From NCBI RefSeq assembly GCF_029203305.1, contig NC_089467.1:496001-560000 (forward strand): a stretch of DNA of 64,000 nt, written 5' to 3'. Origin of the DNA: Yamadazyma tenuis. Lineage: Eukaryota; Ascomycota; Pichiomycetes; Serinales; Debaryomycetaceae. Below the pieces are notes generated by a model, which was not told the origin of the DNA, did no database searches, and worked only from the letters and a program-made list of their open reading frames with translations. Made by a program: the position numbers and the translations under genes. This document shows, piece after piece, positions 28,606-38,547 of this stretch (position 1 is its first letter; every line of letters starts with the position of its first letter).

Positions 28606-30020
28606 ATGGTCGAATATCACCTTGTTGTTTTGGTGCACGGGTATGTATATTAACACCTAGAAAATTCTTATGGGCTTGGTACTAACGATCCAGGCTTTGG
28701 GGAACCTCCTCCCATATGGCGTATGTTAAGTCTCAAATTGAGCAAGAAGCTAAATCAAGAGCAACCAAGGAAAAGATTGTATGCTACATCACCGGATCAC
28801 ACAGCGGATTTCTCACGCACGATGGGATTGACGTGAATGGGAAACGGATTTGTGATGAGATTCTCGCAAAGACCCAAGACTTGACCGTAGACAAGGATAA
28901 GGTTACCAAGTTTTCCATAGTGGGATACTCTCTTGGAGGGTTGATATCCCGGTATGCTGTGGGATATTTGTACTCAATTGGATTCTTCGACAATATCCAG
29001 CCCATCAACTTCACCAGTTTCTGTACTCCTCACGTAGGAGCGTTGAATCCAGGGACAAGTTGGGGAACCAGAATCTACAATTATATTTCTCCATACGTTT
29101 TGGCTCATACTGGCTTCCAGTTGTTTTTGGGCGACAGGAAGAAAGATAAGCTCCCGTTGCTTGTGTGGATGTCAGACCACCGGTCAGCTTTTTTCAAGGC
29201 ATTGAGCAGTTTCAACAACTTGGTGCTCTATGCCAATGTCATTAACGACAAGAGAACTGCCTGGTACACAGCCGCTATTTCGTCTCGGGATCCGTTCAAG
29301 TCGATGATCAACGAAAATGCCAGTGCTTATGTTCTTGAGTTTGTTGATGGATATGCTCCAAATGTGGTGGATATTTCAAAACCACTTGAATTCAAGAGCG
29401 AACTTAATGACAATGTACAGCCTCCTATTGTCAAAAGAGGCAAGAGATCGTTGTGGAGAAAGTTCAATTGGCTCAAGTTGATTTACGCAGTTGTTGTTTT
29501 TCCCTTATGGATTTTGTACGCTCTTGGACTTGCTGGTGTACAAGCATTCAGAAACCACAGAAGAGTAGGAGCTTTTTTTAAGGACCGAGCAAACAGCTTG
29601 GTTCATTTGTACGAGGGTACCAAGAGCGATACTGACTCGGACGACTGGACACTTGAAAGCTTTGAGAAAGGGGTCTCGCAGAGAATGGAGGACCAAACTG
29701 ACACTTTTGTTGAATCTGTGTTTACGGCAATGAACGGTGATTCCTATAAGAATTACCAAGCCAGCACCGGATCGACTAGTGGAGAGACCGGCAGTCTTGT
29801 CAACCTTAGTGGAAAGGAGCAGGATTTTAAACTTGGCTTGAATGAAGATCAGGTTACTATCATTAATAATTTGAACAAGCTTAACTGGAACAAGTTCCCA
29901 GTTTTGATTAGGAAAACCAAGCAAACACACAGAGCAGCAGTTTACCGCACGGACGACCCAGCCTTTTCAGAGGGGAAGGTTGTAGTGCAGCAGTTTGCTC
30001 AGCAGGCATTCGAGTTTTAA
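28606..30020 (+). CDS. LPL1: Lpl1-like phospholipase, DUF676 serine esterase (two exons)
   Basis: A serine esterase of the DUF676/ROG1 group. Length (453 aa) and the distal block INNLNKLNWNKFPVLIRK match Lpl1, a lipid-droplet phospholipase, better than the longer Rog1. Exon 1 is 28606-28640 (MVEYHLVVLVHG) and exon 2 is 28694-30020, joined in frame to LVVLVHGLWGTSSHM. The nucleophile elbow GYSLGG has Ser91. A hydrophobic segment near residues 270-290 (LIYAVVVFPLWILYALGL) could anchor it to lipid droplet or ER membrane. The unspliced frame alone would miss the conserved HGLWG oxyanion region, which supports the intron. It is convergent with LSB3. Confidence 0.88.
28641..28693 (+). other. Spliceosomal intron of the LPL1-like gene (53 nt)
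   Basis: Donor GTATGT at 28641, branch point TACTAAC at 28680-28686 and acceptor CAG ending at 28693. Splicing restores the frame and rebuilds the conserved VLVHGLWG segment across the junction. At 53 nt it is among the shortest plausible yeast introns, with only 7 nt from the branch motif to the acceptor end. Confidence 0.93.
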
Positions 30021-30163
30021 CAGGTTATCAGGAGGAAATTTAGGAAATATAACATCAATAGGAAAATAAAAGGACGGGTCAATGAAAAACAGCATATCAA
30101 TGGTCGTATTCTTTAATTACATACGGAACTTTTGTTAGTTCAATAATTCTACAGGAAAGCGGT

Positions 30164-31539
30164 TCAGATCAACTCTACATAATTGGCAGGAAATATTCCT
30201 GTCACACCATTGTTTCTTCCTGTCCACCAATCGTCAGTAGTATCGGTCTTCTTGACAATGTCAAACACATCTCCCTTCTTGAACGCCAAATCACCAGGTT
30301 GTTCACCTTTGAAGGAATACAAAGCAATGGCCTGTGAAGCAGTTGGTTTTGGAGCACCTCCAAAGTTTGGCTTGGAAGAGGTTGGAGGTCTTGAAGGACC
30401 GTTATTCGATATCCTCGAGTCTCCAAGACGAGAGCCCAACCGATCTACCTCGCTGTTTCCTCGGGAGCGGCCGTTGGTGGATCTCCCCGTGTCGTAAATG
30501 TCGTCTTCCCATCTCGAGTTGGTTTTGGAATTGGTCCTCAAACTATTCGAAGGTTGCCTTCTTGCACCTCCACGAGAAGATCCACTCCTTCCATAGTCAC
30601 GATCTTCGTCCGAATACTCATCCAGGTACTCGTCCGAGTACCTTCTACGGCTGGAGGCGGTTCCAGCACGTCTTCTTGAAGAAGGAGACGCGGTGGTAGA
30701 ATCTGAGAAATTGTCGGGAATATCGTCATAGTAGTCGTCATCATAGTCGTCATCATCAGAGGGCAACCGGTTGTTGAAAGCCCGACTTTCCAATACCCTC
30801 ATCAAGCTATCACAGGCAGGAGGGGCTTCTACACGGCCACTCAAAATGTGTCTGGCCTTGCAATCTTCTCCGTAAAACTTTCTGTTAGCTTCTCTTCTCT
30901 CCACGATAGCCGAACCTTCCAAAGAAACACCGGCAAATAAACCCTTGGTCTTGGAGTATGCAAAAATGGCGGCCGCTCCTTTCAACGATGCAGTTCCCGC
31001 CCCTTCAGCGTTTCTTCCCAACGGTCCCGCCGCTACCGACACGTTGGCACCCAAGGTGACGGATCCAAACTGAGCAAACGAGTCCACGGCGGATTTGGTG
31101 TTCAAAATAAACACAAAGTCCGTGAGTTCAGCACCAATTTGACCTCCCACACCAGCACCGGCGGTGATGATGGCGGAAGGAGGCGACCAGGACCCGTCCG
31201 GTAATCGGGCCACAATAACTCCAGAGCCAGCTCTTCCAGAAAAGAGGAACCCTGCTTTCAACACGGTGATGATCGCCAACCCCTTGGCATTTTTCAACAC
31301 TTGTGGAGGAATGATTTGGTCTGGTCCCACCACCTGGTTGGGTTTGATGAAGGACGCAAGAACCTTAGCAGCTTTTCTAGGGTGGAAATTAGTATTTGAT
31401 ATCAAACAGAACCAGGGCAAAATGTGCTCGATCCTCCAAAAAAACAACCCATTAGGGATGCGGGGAGAGTAAATGATATGAGTTATACATACTTGGACTC
31501 GCTCTTCAAGCTTCTAGGGATTGGATTGTTTATTCCCAT
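30164..31539 (-). CDS. LSB3: SYLF-SH3 actin-patch protein Lsb3/Ysc84 (two exons)
   Basis: Lsb3/Ysc84 binds actin and Las17 at endocytic patches. Exon 1 (31493-31539) encodes MGINNPIPRSLKSES and exon 2 (30164-31376) the rest, 419 aa in total. The N-terminal SYLF lipid/actin-binding domain includes KKAAKVLASFIKPNQ, KGLAIITVLKAGFLFSGRAG and GVGGQIGAELTDFVFIL. A central disordered linker is rich in Asp, Tyr, Ser and Arg. The C-terminal SH3 domain runs from about 365 (ALYSFKGEQPGDLAFKKGD ... DDWWTGRNNGVTGIFPANYV). Using only the unspliced frame would replace the conserved N-terminus with unrelated residues. Confidence 0.95.
31377..31492 (-). other. Spliceosomal intron of LSB3 (116 nt)
   Basis: On the minus strand the donor GTATGT starts at 31492. 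A branch motif ATACTAAT lies about 15 nt before the acceptor CTAG that ends at 31377. Removal joins AA to A to make Lys16 and gives the conserved SKKAAKVLASF sequence. Confidence 0.93.
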
Positions 31540-32312
31540 TTTTAAAGTTATTCATCGGTCATGAACAAGCGGTTGAACTTTTAGGGAGCGAACGCCGGCG
31601 CGCAGGAGCCACCAGATTGTGACACAAAGCCGTATACCTTTCCAGACACCAAATCTCAGGTACCTGAAACTTCTCGATGTTAAAAATGGTATTGAAGGGT
31701 GTAATTATTAGTTGGGATGACAAGCAGTTGGCGTTGAGAAGCTACGAGTAGCAAGACATGTGCAGCAGCAACAACAAGTAGGTGAAGACAAGTGGCAGCC
31801 AGGCTTACTAATTCCGTCCAAAGAAAATGACAGGCAGTTAACACGATCAAATTAATCTTGCAAGGTCATCTTCCCGCTGAGTGTACTGGCACGATGTTAA
31901 CATTGAAAGTACTTGATAATAAACAGTGAAATCTTGAACCACAGACTTCACAACTCAAATAACGGAATTTTTCACTGATGCCGCTTGGGCTGCAAAATCC
32001 CACGGGCCAGAAGTTGGCCCAGACACCCACACAAATATAAGTTATATCCACAAACCCAATTATTCACCTAAACTTGTTTCTTGCAAGGACCTTATTAGCA
32101 GTGGAGAGCCCCCTTAGTGGTTATCGTTCAGTCAAAGGCCCCACAAAACAGCCTAAATTACTGTGGTGTACATTTCATATTCGAGCCGGTTCCGAGTAAT
32201 CAGCCCGATATTTGGATAAGGTTGTAGCGCGCCAGAACAGTTTTAGCTTAAAAGGCTATTGCATTCCGTTCTTGATCAAAGTAATTTGATTTTTGAAATT
32301 CGTCTGGTGTTG
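31540..32312. promoter_or_regulatory. Long divergent promoter between LSB3 and the MFS transporter
   Basis: This gap of about 770 bp separates two divergently transcribed genes. I see no coding sequence, tRNA or repeat array. A GC-rich patch near 31590-31610 includes the palindrome CGCCGGCG. CCGG/CGG-type half sites occur near 32185-32195, the kind bound by zinc-cluster regulators. The length is typical for a regulated transporter promoter. Confidence 0.4.
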
Positions 32313-33752
32313 ATGGTAGATGTTCCACGTACTAGTGCTATAGATGCTCAAACTGGCCTTATCCAACTAGCGGAAGAGGATGTAGGCTCTCACCATTCCA
32401 GGCATGGTGGTGCAGATCACGAGAAGAAATTGCAAATTGAAGACGATCACTCAATCACAGATGCAGTCGCGATCCATAGTCGTGAAATACCGGTGCTAGA
32501 TGATCCATCCCTCTTTCCAGAAGGTGGAAGGAAGGCATATATGGTTTTATTTGGGTCTTTTTGTGGAATGGTGTCGTGTTTGGCGTTTCTCAATTCTGCT
32601 GGAGTGATGCAAAACTATTTGGTAGAACATATTTTAACCACCACCCCCACTTCCACGATTGGGTGGATCTTCTCAATCAACTCGTTTATCCAGTTTGGGT
32701 GCTTGTTGGTGGTGGGCCCGATATTTGATCGTTTGGGGGCCAAAATCCCCTTGATGGCAGGTATTTGCCTATTCGCTATAGGCTACTTATGTTGCTCCTG
32801 GGCAACAAAGCCGTACCAATTTATTTTGAGCTACAGTATCGTGGGAGGATTGGGAGCCAGCTTGATTTTCTGCTGTAACATCGGGGTTCTTTCCCACTGG
32901 TTTCTCAAGAGAAGAGGTCAGGCAATAGGCACTTCATACCTTGGAGGTGCTCTTGGAGGTGCATTGTTCCCAGTGATGTACCGGTCTCTCTTCCCCCAAA
33001 TTGGGTTTGGATGGACCGTGCGTGTAGGGACCTTCATCTGCTTGGCACTTCTGGTGGTGTCTCTTCTACTTATAGAGGATCGCAATAGTGTGTTTGCGAG
33101 GGCTTCCACTAATGAAAGCGTGTTTATGGAGGTGATTAAAACCATCGATATACGGGTCTTCAAGGACAAAGTTTACACGTGTCTTGTACTATCACTCTTG
33201 GGACAAGGGTTTGCATTCATGGTGACCCTGACATACGTGACTTCATATTCCACTGCCCAAGGGTTTTCTCCCGATAAGTCGTACTTGTTGATACTCACGT
33301 TCAACTCGCTTTCTATCCCCGGAAGAATTCTTCCTGGGATTCTCGCAGATAAATACGGCCGGTTTAATATGCTATGTATAATCTGCCTGTGCTCCACCAT
33401 TACCATTTTCGTGCTATGGCTTAATACGAAGGTGTCTCACACTTTGGTGGGACTCTTTATATTTTCAGGAGTTTACGGGTTCACGTCGGGCCTGACACTT
33501 TCATTGGCACCTACCTGTGTGGGGCAGATTAGCAAAACACAAGACTTTGCCAAACGGACAGGAACTGCTTTTTTTGTGTTTAGTTTTGGTGATCTCATTG
33601 GCATCCCTATTGGAGGTGCCATTGCGGGAGCCAACACCTCCAAAAGTTATGACAATATGGTAATTTTCGTGGCAATTCTGTCAATATTTGGAACATGTGG
33701 GGCGTTCCTCTCTCGATATCTTTACGCTGGCTTCAAGCCAGTTAGAGTATGA
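32313..33752 (+). CDS. MFS transporter, monocarboxylate-permease-like (MCT/MCH group)
   Basis: A 479-aa major facilitator with a hydrophilic N-terminus of about 70 residues and twelve hydrophobic segments. The arrangement FGSFCGMVSCLAFLNSAGVMQNYL, GPIFDRLGAKIPL, HWFLKRRGQAIG and the second-half PGRILPGILADKYGRFN is typical of fungal MCT-like permeases (Mch/Esbp6-type). The substrate cannot be read from sequence; monocarboxylates, riboflavin or siderophore-related compounds are all possible in this group. The first ATG in frame is at 32313; the upstream TTG start was rejected. Confidence 0.83.
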   Translation: MVDVPRTSAIDAQTGLIQLAEEDVGSHHSRHGGADHEKKLQIEDDHSITDAVAIHSREIPVLDDPSLFPEGGRKAYMVLFGSFCGMVSCLAFLNSAGVMQNYLVEHILTTTPTSTIGWIFSINSFIQFGCLLVVGPIFDRLGAKIPLMAGICLFAIGYLCCSWATKPYQFILSYSIVGGLGASLIFCCNIGVLSHWFLKRRGQAIGTSYLGGALGGALFPVMYRSLFPQIGFGWTVRVGTFICLALLVVSLLLIEDRNSVFARASTNESVFMEVIKTIDIRVFKDKVYTCLVLSLLGQGFAFMVTLTYVTSYSTAQGFSPDKSYLLILTFNSLSIPGRILPGILADKYGRFNMLCIICLCSTITIFVLWLNTKVSHTLVGLFIFSGVYGFTSGLTLSLAPTCVGQISKTQDFAKRTGTAFFVFSFGDLIGIPIGGAIAGANTSKSYDNMVIFVAILSIFGTCGAFLSRYLYAGFKPVRV

Positions 33753-34038
33753 CTTTAGTTTATATAATATATAAATGCGCTCTCAAGGGCAAACGCGAAA
33801 ATATGCCCGATTAAGAACCAATATTAGGGAATTTATCGTCATTAAAAAATTGCGACAACACCATCCTAAAGTAACACCGTTAGTTTGAATAACTATACCA
33901 TTAGTGTACTACACCTCTGTCGATCTTTTACCAATTCCGCTGGAAACTACTTTTGGATTGTCTTTGATACATCGCGTGTATTTGATACTTGAAACAAAAG
34001 GATTGTTATTCGTGTGCCAGTTTTGTCCAGCATAGAAA

Positions 34039-35712
34039 ATGGGTGCTTGTTGTAGTTGCTTATTTCCTCGCAACAATAACGGCAAATATTCGCCTCTCTT
34101 GTTGGCTGACAACGAGAGAGAAGCCATCTCCGCCTTGTTACAGTACTTGGAAAACCGTTCCGACGTGGATTTCTTCAGTAATGGGCCTTTGAAAGCTCTC
34201 AGCACTTTGGTGTATTCTGAGAATATCGACTTACAGAGAAGTGCTGCATTGGCGTTTGCAGAAATAACCGAAAAGGACGTGAGAGAGGTCAACAGAGATG
34301 TGTTGGAGCCAATCTTGATTTTATTACAGAGTTCCGATGCCGAAGTCCAAAGGGCTGCTTGTGGAGCTTTGGGTAATTTGGCCGTCAATAATGAAAATAA
34401 GGTTTTGATTGTGGAAATGGGAGGTTTGGAACCTTTGATTAGACAGATGATGTCTACAAACATTGAGGTTCAATGTAATGCCGTTGGATGTATTACCAAC
34501 TTGGCAACCCAAGATGACAATAAGTCCAAGATTGCTAAGAGCGGTGCGTTGATTCCATTGACCAAATTAGCCAAATCGAAAGATATTAGAGTGCAAAGAA
34601 ATGCTACCGGAGCCTTGTTGAATATGACTCACTCCGGGGAAAATAGACAGGAGTTGGTTAATGCTGGTGCTGTACCTGTGTTGGTGTCGTTGTTGTCGAA
34701 CGAGGATGTCGATGTCCAGTACTATTGTACCACTGCTCTTTCCAATATTGCTGTTGATGAAACCAACCGAAAGAAGCTCTCCACTACTGAACCTAAGTTG
34801 GTGAGTCAATTGGTTGGGTTGATGACGTCTCCTTCTCCTCGGGTCCAGTGTCAGGCTACTTTGGCCTTGAGAAACTTGGCTTCAGATTCTGGTTATCAAG
34901 TGGAAATTGTGAGAGCTGGAGGTTTGCCACATTTGGTACAATTGTTAACGTCAAATCACCAACCATTGATCTTGGCAGCCGTTGCCTGTATCAGAAACAT
35001 CTCTATCCATCCTCAAAATGAAGCTTTAATTATCGAAGCAGGTTTCTTGAAACCATTGGTGAGTTTGTTGAACTACTCCGACTCGGAAGAAATTCAGTGT
35101 CATGCGGTTTCTACCTTAAGAAACTTGGCTGCGTCGAGTGAAAGAAATAGATTGGCTTTGTTGGCTGCTGGAGCTGTGGATAAATGTAAAGATTTGGTAT
35201 TGAGTGTTCCGCTTTCAGTTCAACTGGAAATATCTGCTTGTTTTGCAATTTTGGCATTGGCTGACGATTTGAAACCAAGATTATACGAGAGTCATATTAT
35301 TGATGTGTTGATTCCTTTGACTTTCAGTGAAAATGGTGAAGTTTGTGGAAACTCGGCTGCGGCATTGGCCAACTTGTGCTCAAGAGTCTCAGACGAACAC
35401 AAACAGTATATTTTAAACAATTGGACCCAGCCAAACGAAGGAATCTACGGGTTTTTGATCAGATTCTTACAGAGTGAAAGTGGTACTTTCGAGCATATTG
35501 CTCTTTGGACCATTTTACAGTTGTTGGAATCTAACAACAGTGAAATCAATGCATTGATAAAGGAAAATGAGTCGATTTTGAATGGTATCAAGAACTTGGG
35601 TATTTCCCAGCAATCGCAACAATCACAAATATCTCCTAATGATGAACAGTACGACGATTCCAGAGTCGAATTATTCAACCTTACACAACAAATCTTGCAA
35701 ATCTTGGGTTGA
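34039..35712 (+). CDS. VAC8: Vacuolar armadillo-repeat protein Vac8
   Basis: Vac8 links the vacuole to partners in inheritance (Vac17), nucleus-vacuole junctions (Nvj1) and autophagy (Atg13). The N-terminus MGACCSC gives a myristoylated Gly2 and neighbouring Cys residues for palmitoylation. Eleven or so armadillo repeats follow, with blocks such as [34 protein letters not shown] and [15 protein letters not shown]. The 557-aa product ends in a Gln/Ser-rich segment. Codon 396 is CTG at the spot where S. cerevisiae has Ser in SVQSEISAC, so CTG reads as Ser here. Confidence 0.98.
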   Translation: MGACCSCLFPRNNNGKYSPLLLADNEREAISALLQYLENRSDVDFFSNGPLKALSTLVYSENIDLQRSAALAFAEITEKDVREVNRDVLEPILILLQSSDAEVQRAACGALGNLAVNNENKVLIVEMGGLEPLIRQMMSTNIEVQCNAVGCITNLATQDDNKSKIAKSGALIPLTKLAKSKDIRVQRNATGALLNMTHSGENRQELVNAGAVPVLVSLLSNEDVDVQYYCTTALSNIAVDETNRKKLSTTEPKLVSQLVGLMTSPSPRVQCQATLALRNLASDSGYQVEIVRAGGLPHLVQLLTSNHQPLILAAVACIRNISIHPQNEALIIEAGFLKPLVSLLNYSDSEEIQCHAVSTLRNLAASSERNRLALLAAGAVDKCKDLVLSVPLSVQLEISACFAILALADDLKPRLYESHIIDVLIPLTFSENGEVCGNSAAALANLCSRVSDEHKQYILNNWTQPNEGIYGFLIRFLQSESGTFEHIALWTILQLLESNNSEINALIKENESILNGIKNLGISQQSQQSQISPNDEQYDDSRVELFNLTQQILQILG

Positions 35713-35931
35713 TTTTAAGTGCAATTGCAGATAGAATGTTTGGCATATATTAAGTCAAAGAGTTACGCTTTCCAATTGTGTTTTTCATGCTTCTCTTGGC
35801 TACCAATCTATAGAGGATTGCACAAACACCATGCCACCGGTTGGTTTATTCAGGAATATCTTAGGATTCCATTCTAACTAAATGCTGTATATTTTGTTAA
35901 ACTTGAAAATTATATCAATAAATACTTGAAC

Positions 35932-37284
35932 CTAGTTGCGTATTAACTGTGCTTTTTGTTTGGCAGGGGCGTCTTTGGCTTCTTTGGCTTCTTTTTCATT
36001 GATCTTAATCTCAGAACCGACATGAAGGCCCTGCAACTTATTTAATAACTCGTTGGATTCCTGCTCATCATTCTTTTGCTCGTTCAACAAAGCATTGTAT
36101 TCATCTTCAATTTCTTCGTCTGATATCTGAACAGTTACCAATGCGTCTGTGACTTGGTCAGTAGCTTCTATCTGATCTCCAATCTCTACGTGAAGTAGAT
36201 CTATCTCCTCAAGGTCCACCTGATCATTTAACTGGTTTAATGCCTTAGATGACTGCTTAAGAGCATTTACTAGGCTGATGTTGGAAGTAGCGTCGTCAAT
36301 CTTCAAAACAATTTCTTGCAAGTGCTGATATGCTGATGAGCACAGCTGGAATGCCTTTATTTGACTTCTTCTTTCTCCTAAAAGCATCATGACTTTAGTT
36401 TTAATAGCCTCATCATTTTTGATTTTGTCAGACGGGTACTCTTTAACTTTGTGGTTGATTTCACCAATTTTCATCTCAATGCTACTCATTCTTTTTGCAA
36501 CTTGGCTCATATTGAATCGGAGTTTTGCTATGCTGATATCTTCATCCGTTACCGGAGACTGGTCGTCGAACTTTACCACTAGTATATCTTCTTTACTCAT
36601 TTTAGTAGTGCATTCGTTGGTGTCTCTACTCAAATACTTCACAAGTATTTGAAGATCAAGCATACTGAAATTCTTGGTGATGTTTTTGTGGATAATATCT
36701 ATGAGCATTCCTTCGTCGAATATTTTGCTACTGTACACCCCACCTTTTACTTCTTTGTTAATGGTATTCATGAATATCTTGCCAAACTCTACAAGAAAGG
36801 GCCAATGGACATACCTTTCTGAATTTGCCGAAAAGATGTTGGAAAGACTCCTACCTATTCCAGATACTCGATCTGCCCAGTGGGATGGATACAAGTACGT
36901 GAAGATACTGGTGGTGGTGTTCAAATAGTTGTGGATATTAGACTCGTAAGCAAGAAACAATGAGACTGGAATAAGGGACTTGGATTCAGTTAACTCTCCA
37001 ATAATCACGTCCAAGCTAAGTGGCTTTCCTATTGTTGGTAATACTAGCATCAGCGACAAGTCTGGTTTCTTGTGTGGAATAGCAAGTTTCGATGCCTCTA
37101 TCACATCATTTTCAAGAGCCACTTTAAAAATGTTTAGCCAAGAGATCAAATTGGCTTCGAATCCTTCAGGGTTCAATTCCTTAGCATCTTTGAAGTCCTT
37201 GTATAATGCACCTATCCTGCTGACAGAATACGAAGTCTTGTCTTTGAGGAGTTGATAGTTTTGGTTCGCTAGTGGCTTTGGCAT
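35932..37284 (-). CDS. CHM7: ESCRT-III-related protein Chm7
   Basis: Chm7 (CHMP7) recruits ESCRT-III to the inner nuclear membrane at defective nuclear pores. The 450-aa length equals that of S. cerevisiae Chm7. The N-terminal part is a winged-helix-like region. The C-terminal half is a Snf7-like helical domain with VAKRMSSIEMKIGEINHKVKE and the acidic autoinhibitory or MIM-like region EIDLLHVEIGDQIEATDQV ... ISDEEIEDEYNALLNEQ. I start at the ATG at 37284. Convergent with VAC8. Confidence 0.85.
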   Translation of the reverse strand: MPKPLANQNYQLLKDKTSYSVSRIGALYKDFKDAKELNPEGFEANLISWLNIFKVALENDVIEASKLAIPHKKPDLSLMLVLPTIGKPLSLDVIIGELTESKSLIPVSLFLAYESNIHNYLNTTTSIFTYLYPSHWADRVSGIGRSLSNIFSANSERYVHWPFLVEFGKIFMNTINKEVKGGVYSSKIFDEGMLIDIIHKNITKNFSMLDLQILVKYLSRDTNECTTKMSKEDILVVKFDDQSPVTDEDISIAKLRFNMSQVAKRMSSIEMKIGEINHKVKEYPSDKIKNDEAIKTKVMMLLGERRSQIKAFQLCSSAYQHLQEIVLKIDDATSNISLVNALKQSSKALNQLNDQVDLEEIDLLHVEIGDQIEATDQVTDALVTVQISDEEIEDEYNALLNEQKNDEQESNELLNKLQGLHVGSEIKINEKEAKEAKDAPAKQKAQLIRN

Positions 37285-37426
37285 GGTATCCTTATCAGAT
37301 GCGCGTCGCAAACAAAGTTATTCTGAGTAATGTGAGATGAGATGTAATGCCGAGAATATCATTAAATGCCATTTTATTTCGTAATATAATACATAAAAGT
37401 GTGTAGACCAACCTTCTAACTTCCAT

Positions 37427-38428
37427 TCAACTGGAAATCTTCAACTTGTCTAGAGAAATCTCTATTTGATCCCTTAATGCGTCCACCACATCAAGAATGG
37501 CAGTGGCAGCCGGAGAATCAGCGTATTCTTCAAAGAAAGATACACCAGCATCACAAGCTTGTCCAATACGAGGATCCAATGGAACAGATCCCAAAAATGG
37601 AATGTTCAAGTCTTTGCAAAGCTGTTCACCTCCTCCTGTAGTTGGCTTAAAAATTTTAGATTCTCCTTTGCAATTAGGACAAACAAACCCTGACATGTTT
37701 TCCACCAAGCCCAAGATCTTGATATCAGCCTTGCGACAGAAATCTATTTCCTTTCTGACGTCAAGCAAGGACACTTCTTGAGGAGTGGTCACAATCAATG
37801 CTCCATCTATGCCACTTTCTTTCATGTACGTAGACACTGATAAATGTTCATCTGAAGTGCCTGGTGGCGTATCCACTACCAAATAGTCAAGATGTTCACC
37901 CCAGTTCACGTCTTTCAAAAACTGCTTGATGAGCCCGTTCTTCTTGGCTCCTCTCCAAATTACAGCAGAATCTTCGTCTGGTAACATAAACGAAATACTC
38001 ATCATCCCAAGATTATCAGCCACGTAAACAGGAGACCAGCCGGAGTTCGACTGATGAACAGACTCGCCTTCAGCCCCGAGCATTCGTGGGAGTGACGGTC
38101 CACAAATATCCAAATCCATAGCTCCCACCTCAAGATCTTCATCAGCTGCTAGAGCCCAAGAGAGCATCGATGTGAATGTAGATTTTCCCACACCTCCTTT
38201 CCCGGATAATACTAGTACCTTGTGATCGATCATTCCCAACTTCTTTGTTATTAAAGGCATGTCTGGATCTGGTCCTTTGGGGATTTGAGATGAGCAGATA
38301 TCTTGATTAGCACACCCGTCACAAGCATCGTCCTTTCCTGCTTGTTCAGATTCTGGCCCCGGGCAGTGTTCCGGTTCCTCAGCCGTGAGCTGTGTCTTAG
38401 ATACATCATTTACTACCGATGGTGCCAT
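37427..38428 (-). CDS. NBP35: Cytosolic Fe-S cluster scaffold NTPase Nbp35
   Basis: Nbp35 with Cfd1 forms the CIA scaffold that assembles 4Fe-4S clusters for cytosolic and nuclear proteins. From the ATG at 38428 (333 aa) the N-terminal cluster site is C22-x13-C36-x2-C39-x5-C45 in EHCPGPES...[10 protein letters not shown]. Next come the deviant Walker [10 protein letters not shown] and the [11 protein letters not shown]xxC for the bridging cluster. An in-frame upstream ATG at 38509 would add 27 basic-hydrophobic residues. Family N-termini and the better A at -3 favour 38428. NUP145 ends only 38-119 bp upstream in tandem. Confidence 0.96.
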   Translation of the reverse strand: MAPSVVNDVSKTQLTAEEPEHCPGPESEQAGKDDACDGCANQDICSSQIPKGPDPDMPLITKKLGMIDHKVLVLSGKGGVGKSTFTSMLSWALAADEDLEVGAMDLDICGPSLPRMLGAEGESVHQSNSGWSPVYVADNLGMMSISFMLPDEDSAVIWRGAKKNGLIKQFLKDVNWGEHLDYLVVDTPPGTSDEHLSVSTYMKESGIDGALIVTTPQEVSLLDVRKEIDFCRKADIKILGLVENMSGFVCPNCKGESKIFKPTTGGGEQLCKDLNIPFLGSVPLDPRIGQACDAGVSFFEEYADSPAATAILDVVDALRDQIEISLDKLKISS

Positions 38429-38547
38429 GTTGATAATATGTTTGTTTCGTATCTTAGTAATCAAGAGAGAAAGATGATTCACAAAAGTTGTGCGACTTTC
38501 TATGAGCATTTATTTTGCAGCTGGACAGCTTCTATACATAATACATT

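Noticed and set aside
30164..31447. Unspliced long form of LSB3 (starting near 31447)
   Set aside because: Its first residues match no SYLF protein, while splicing from the ATG at 31539 gives a canonical N-terminus.
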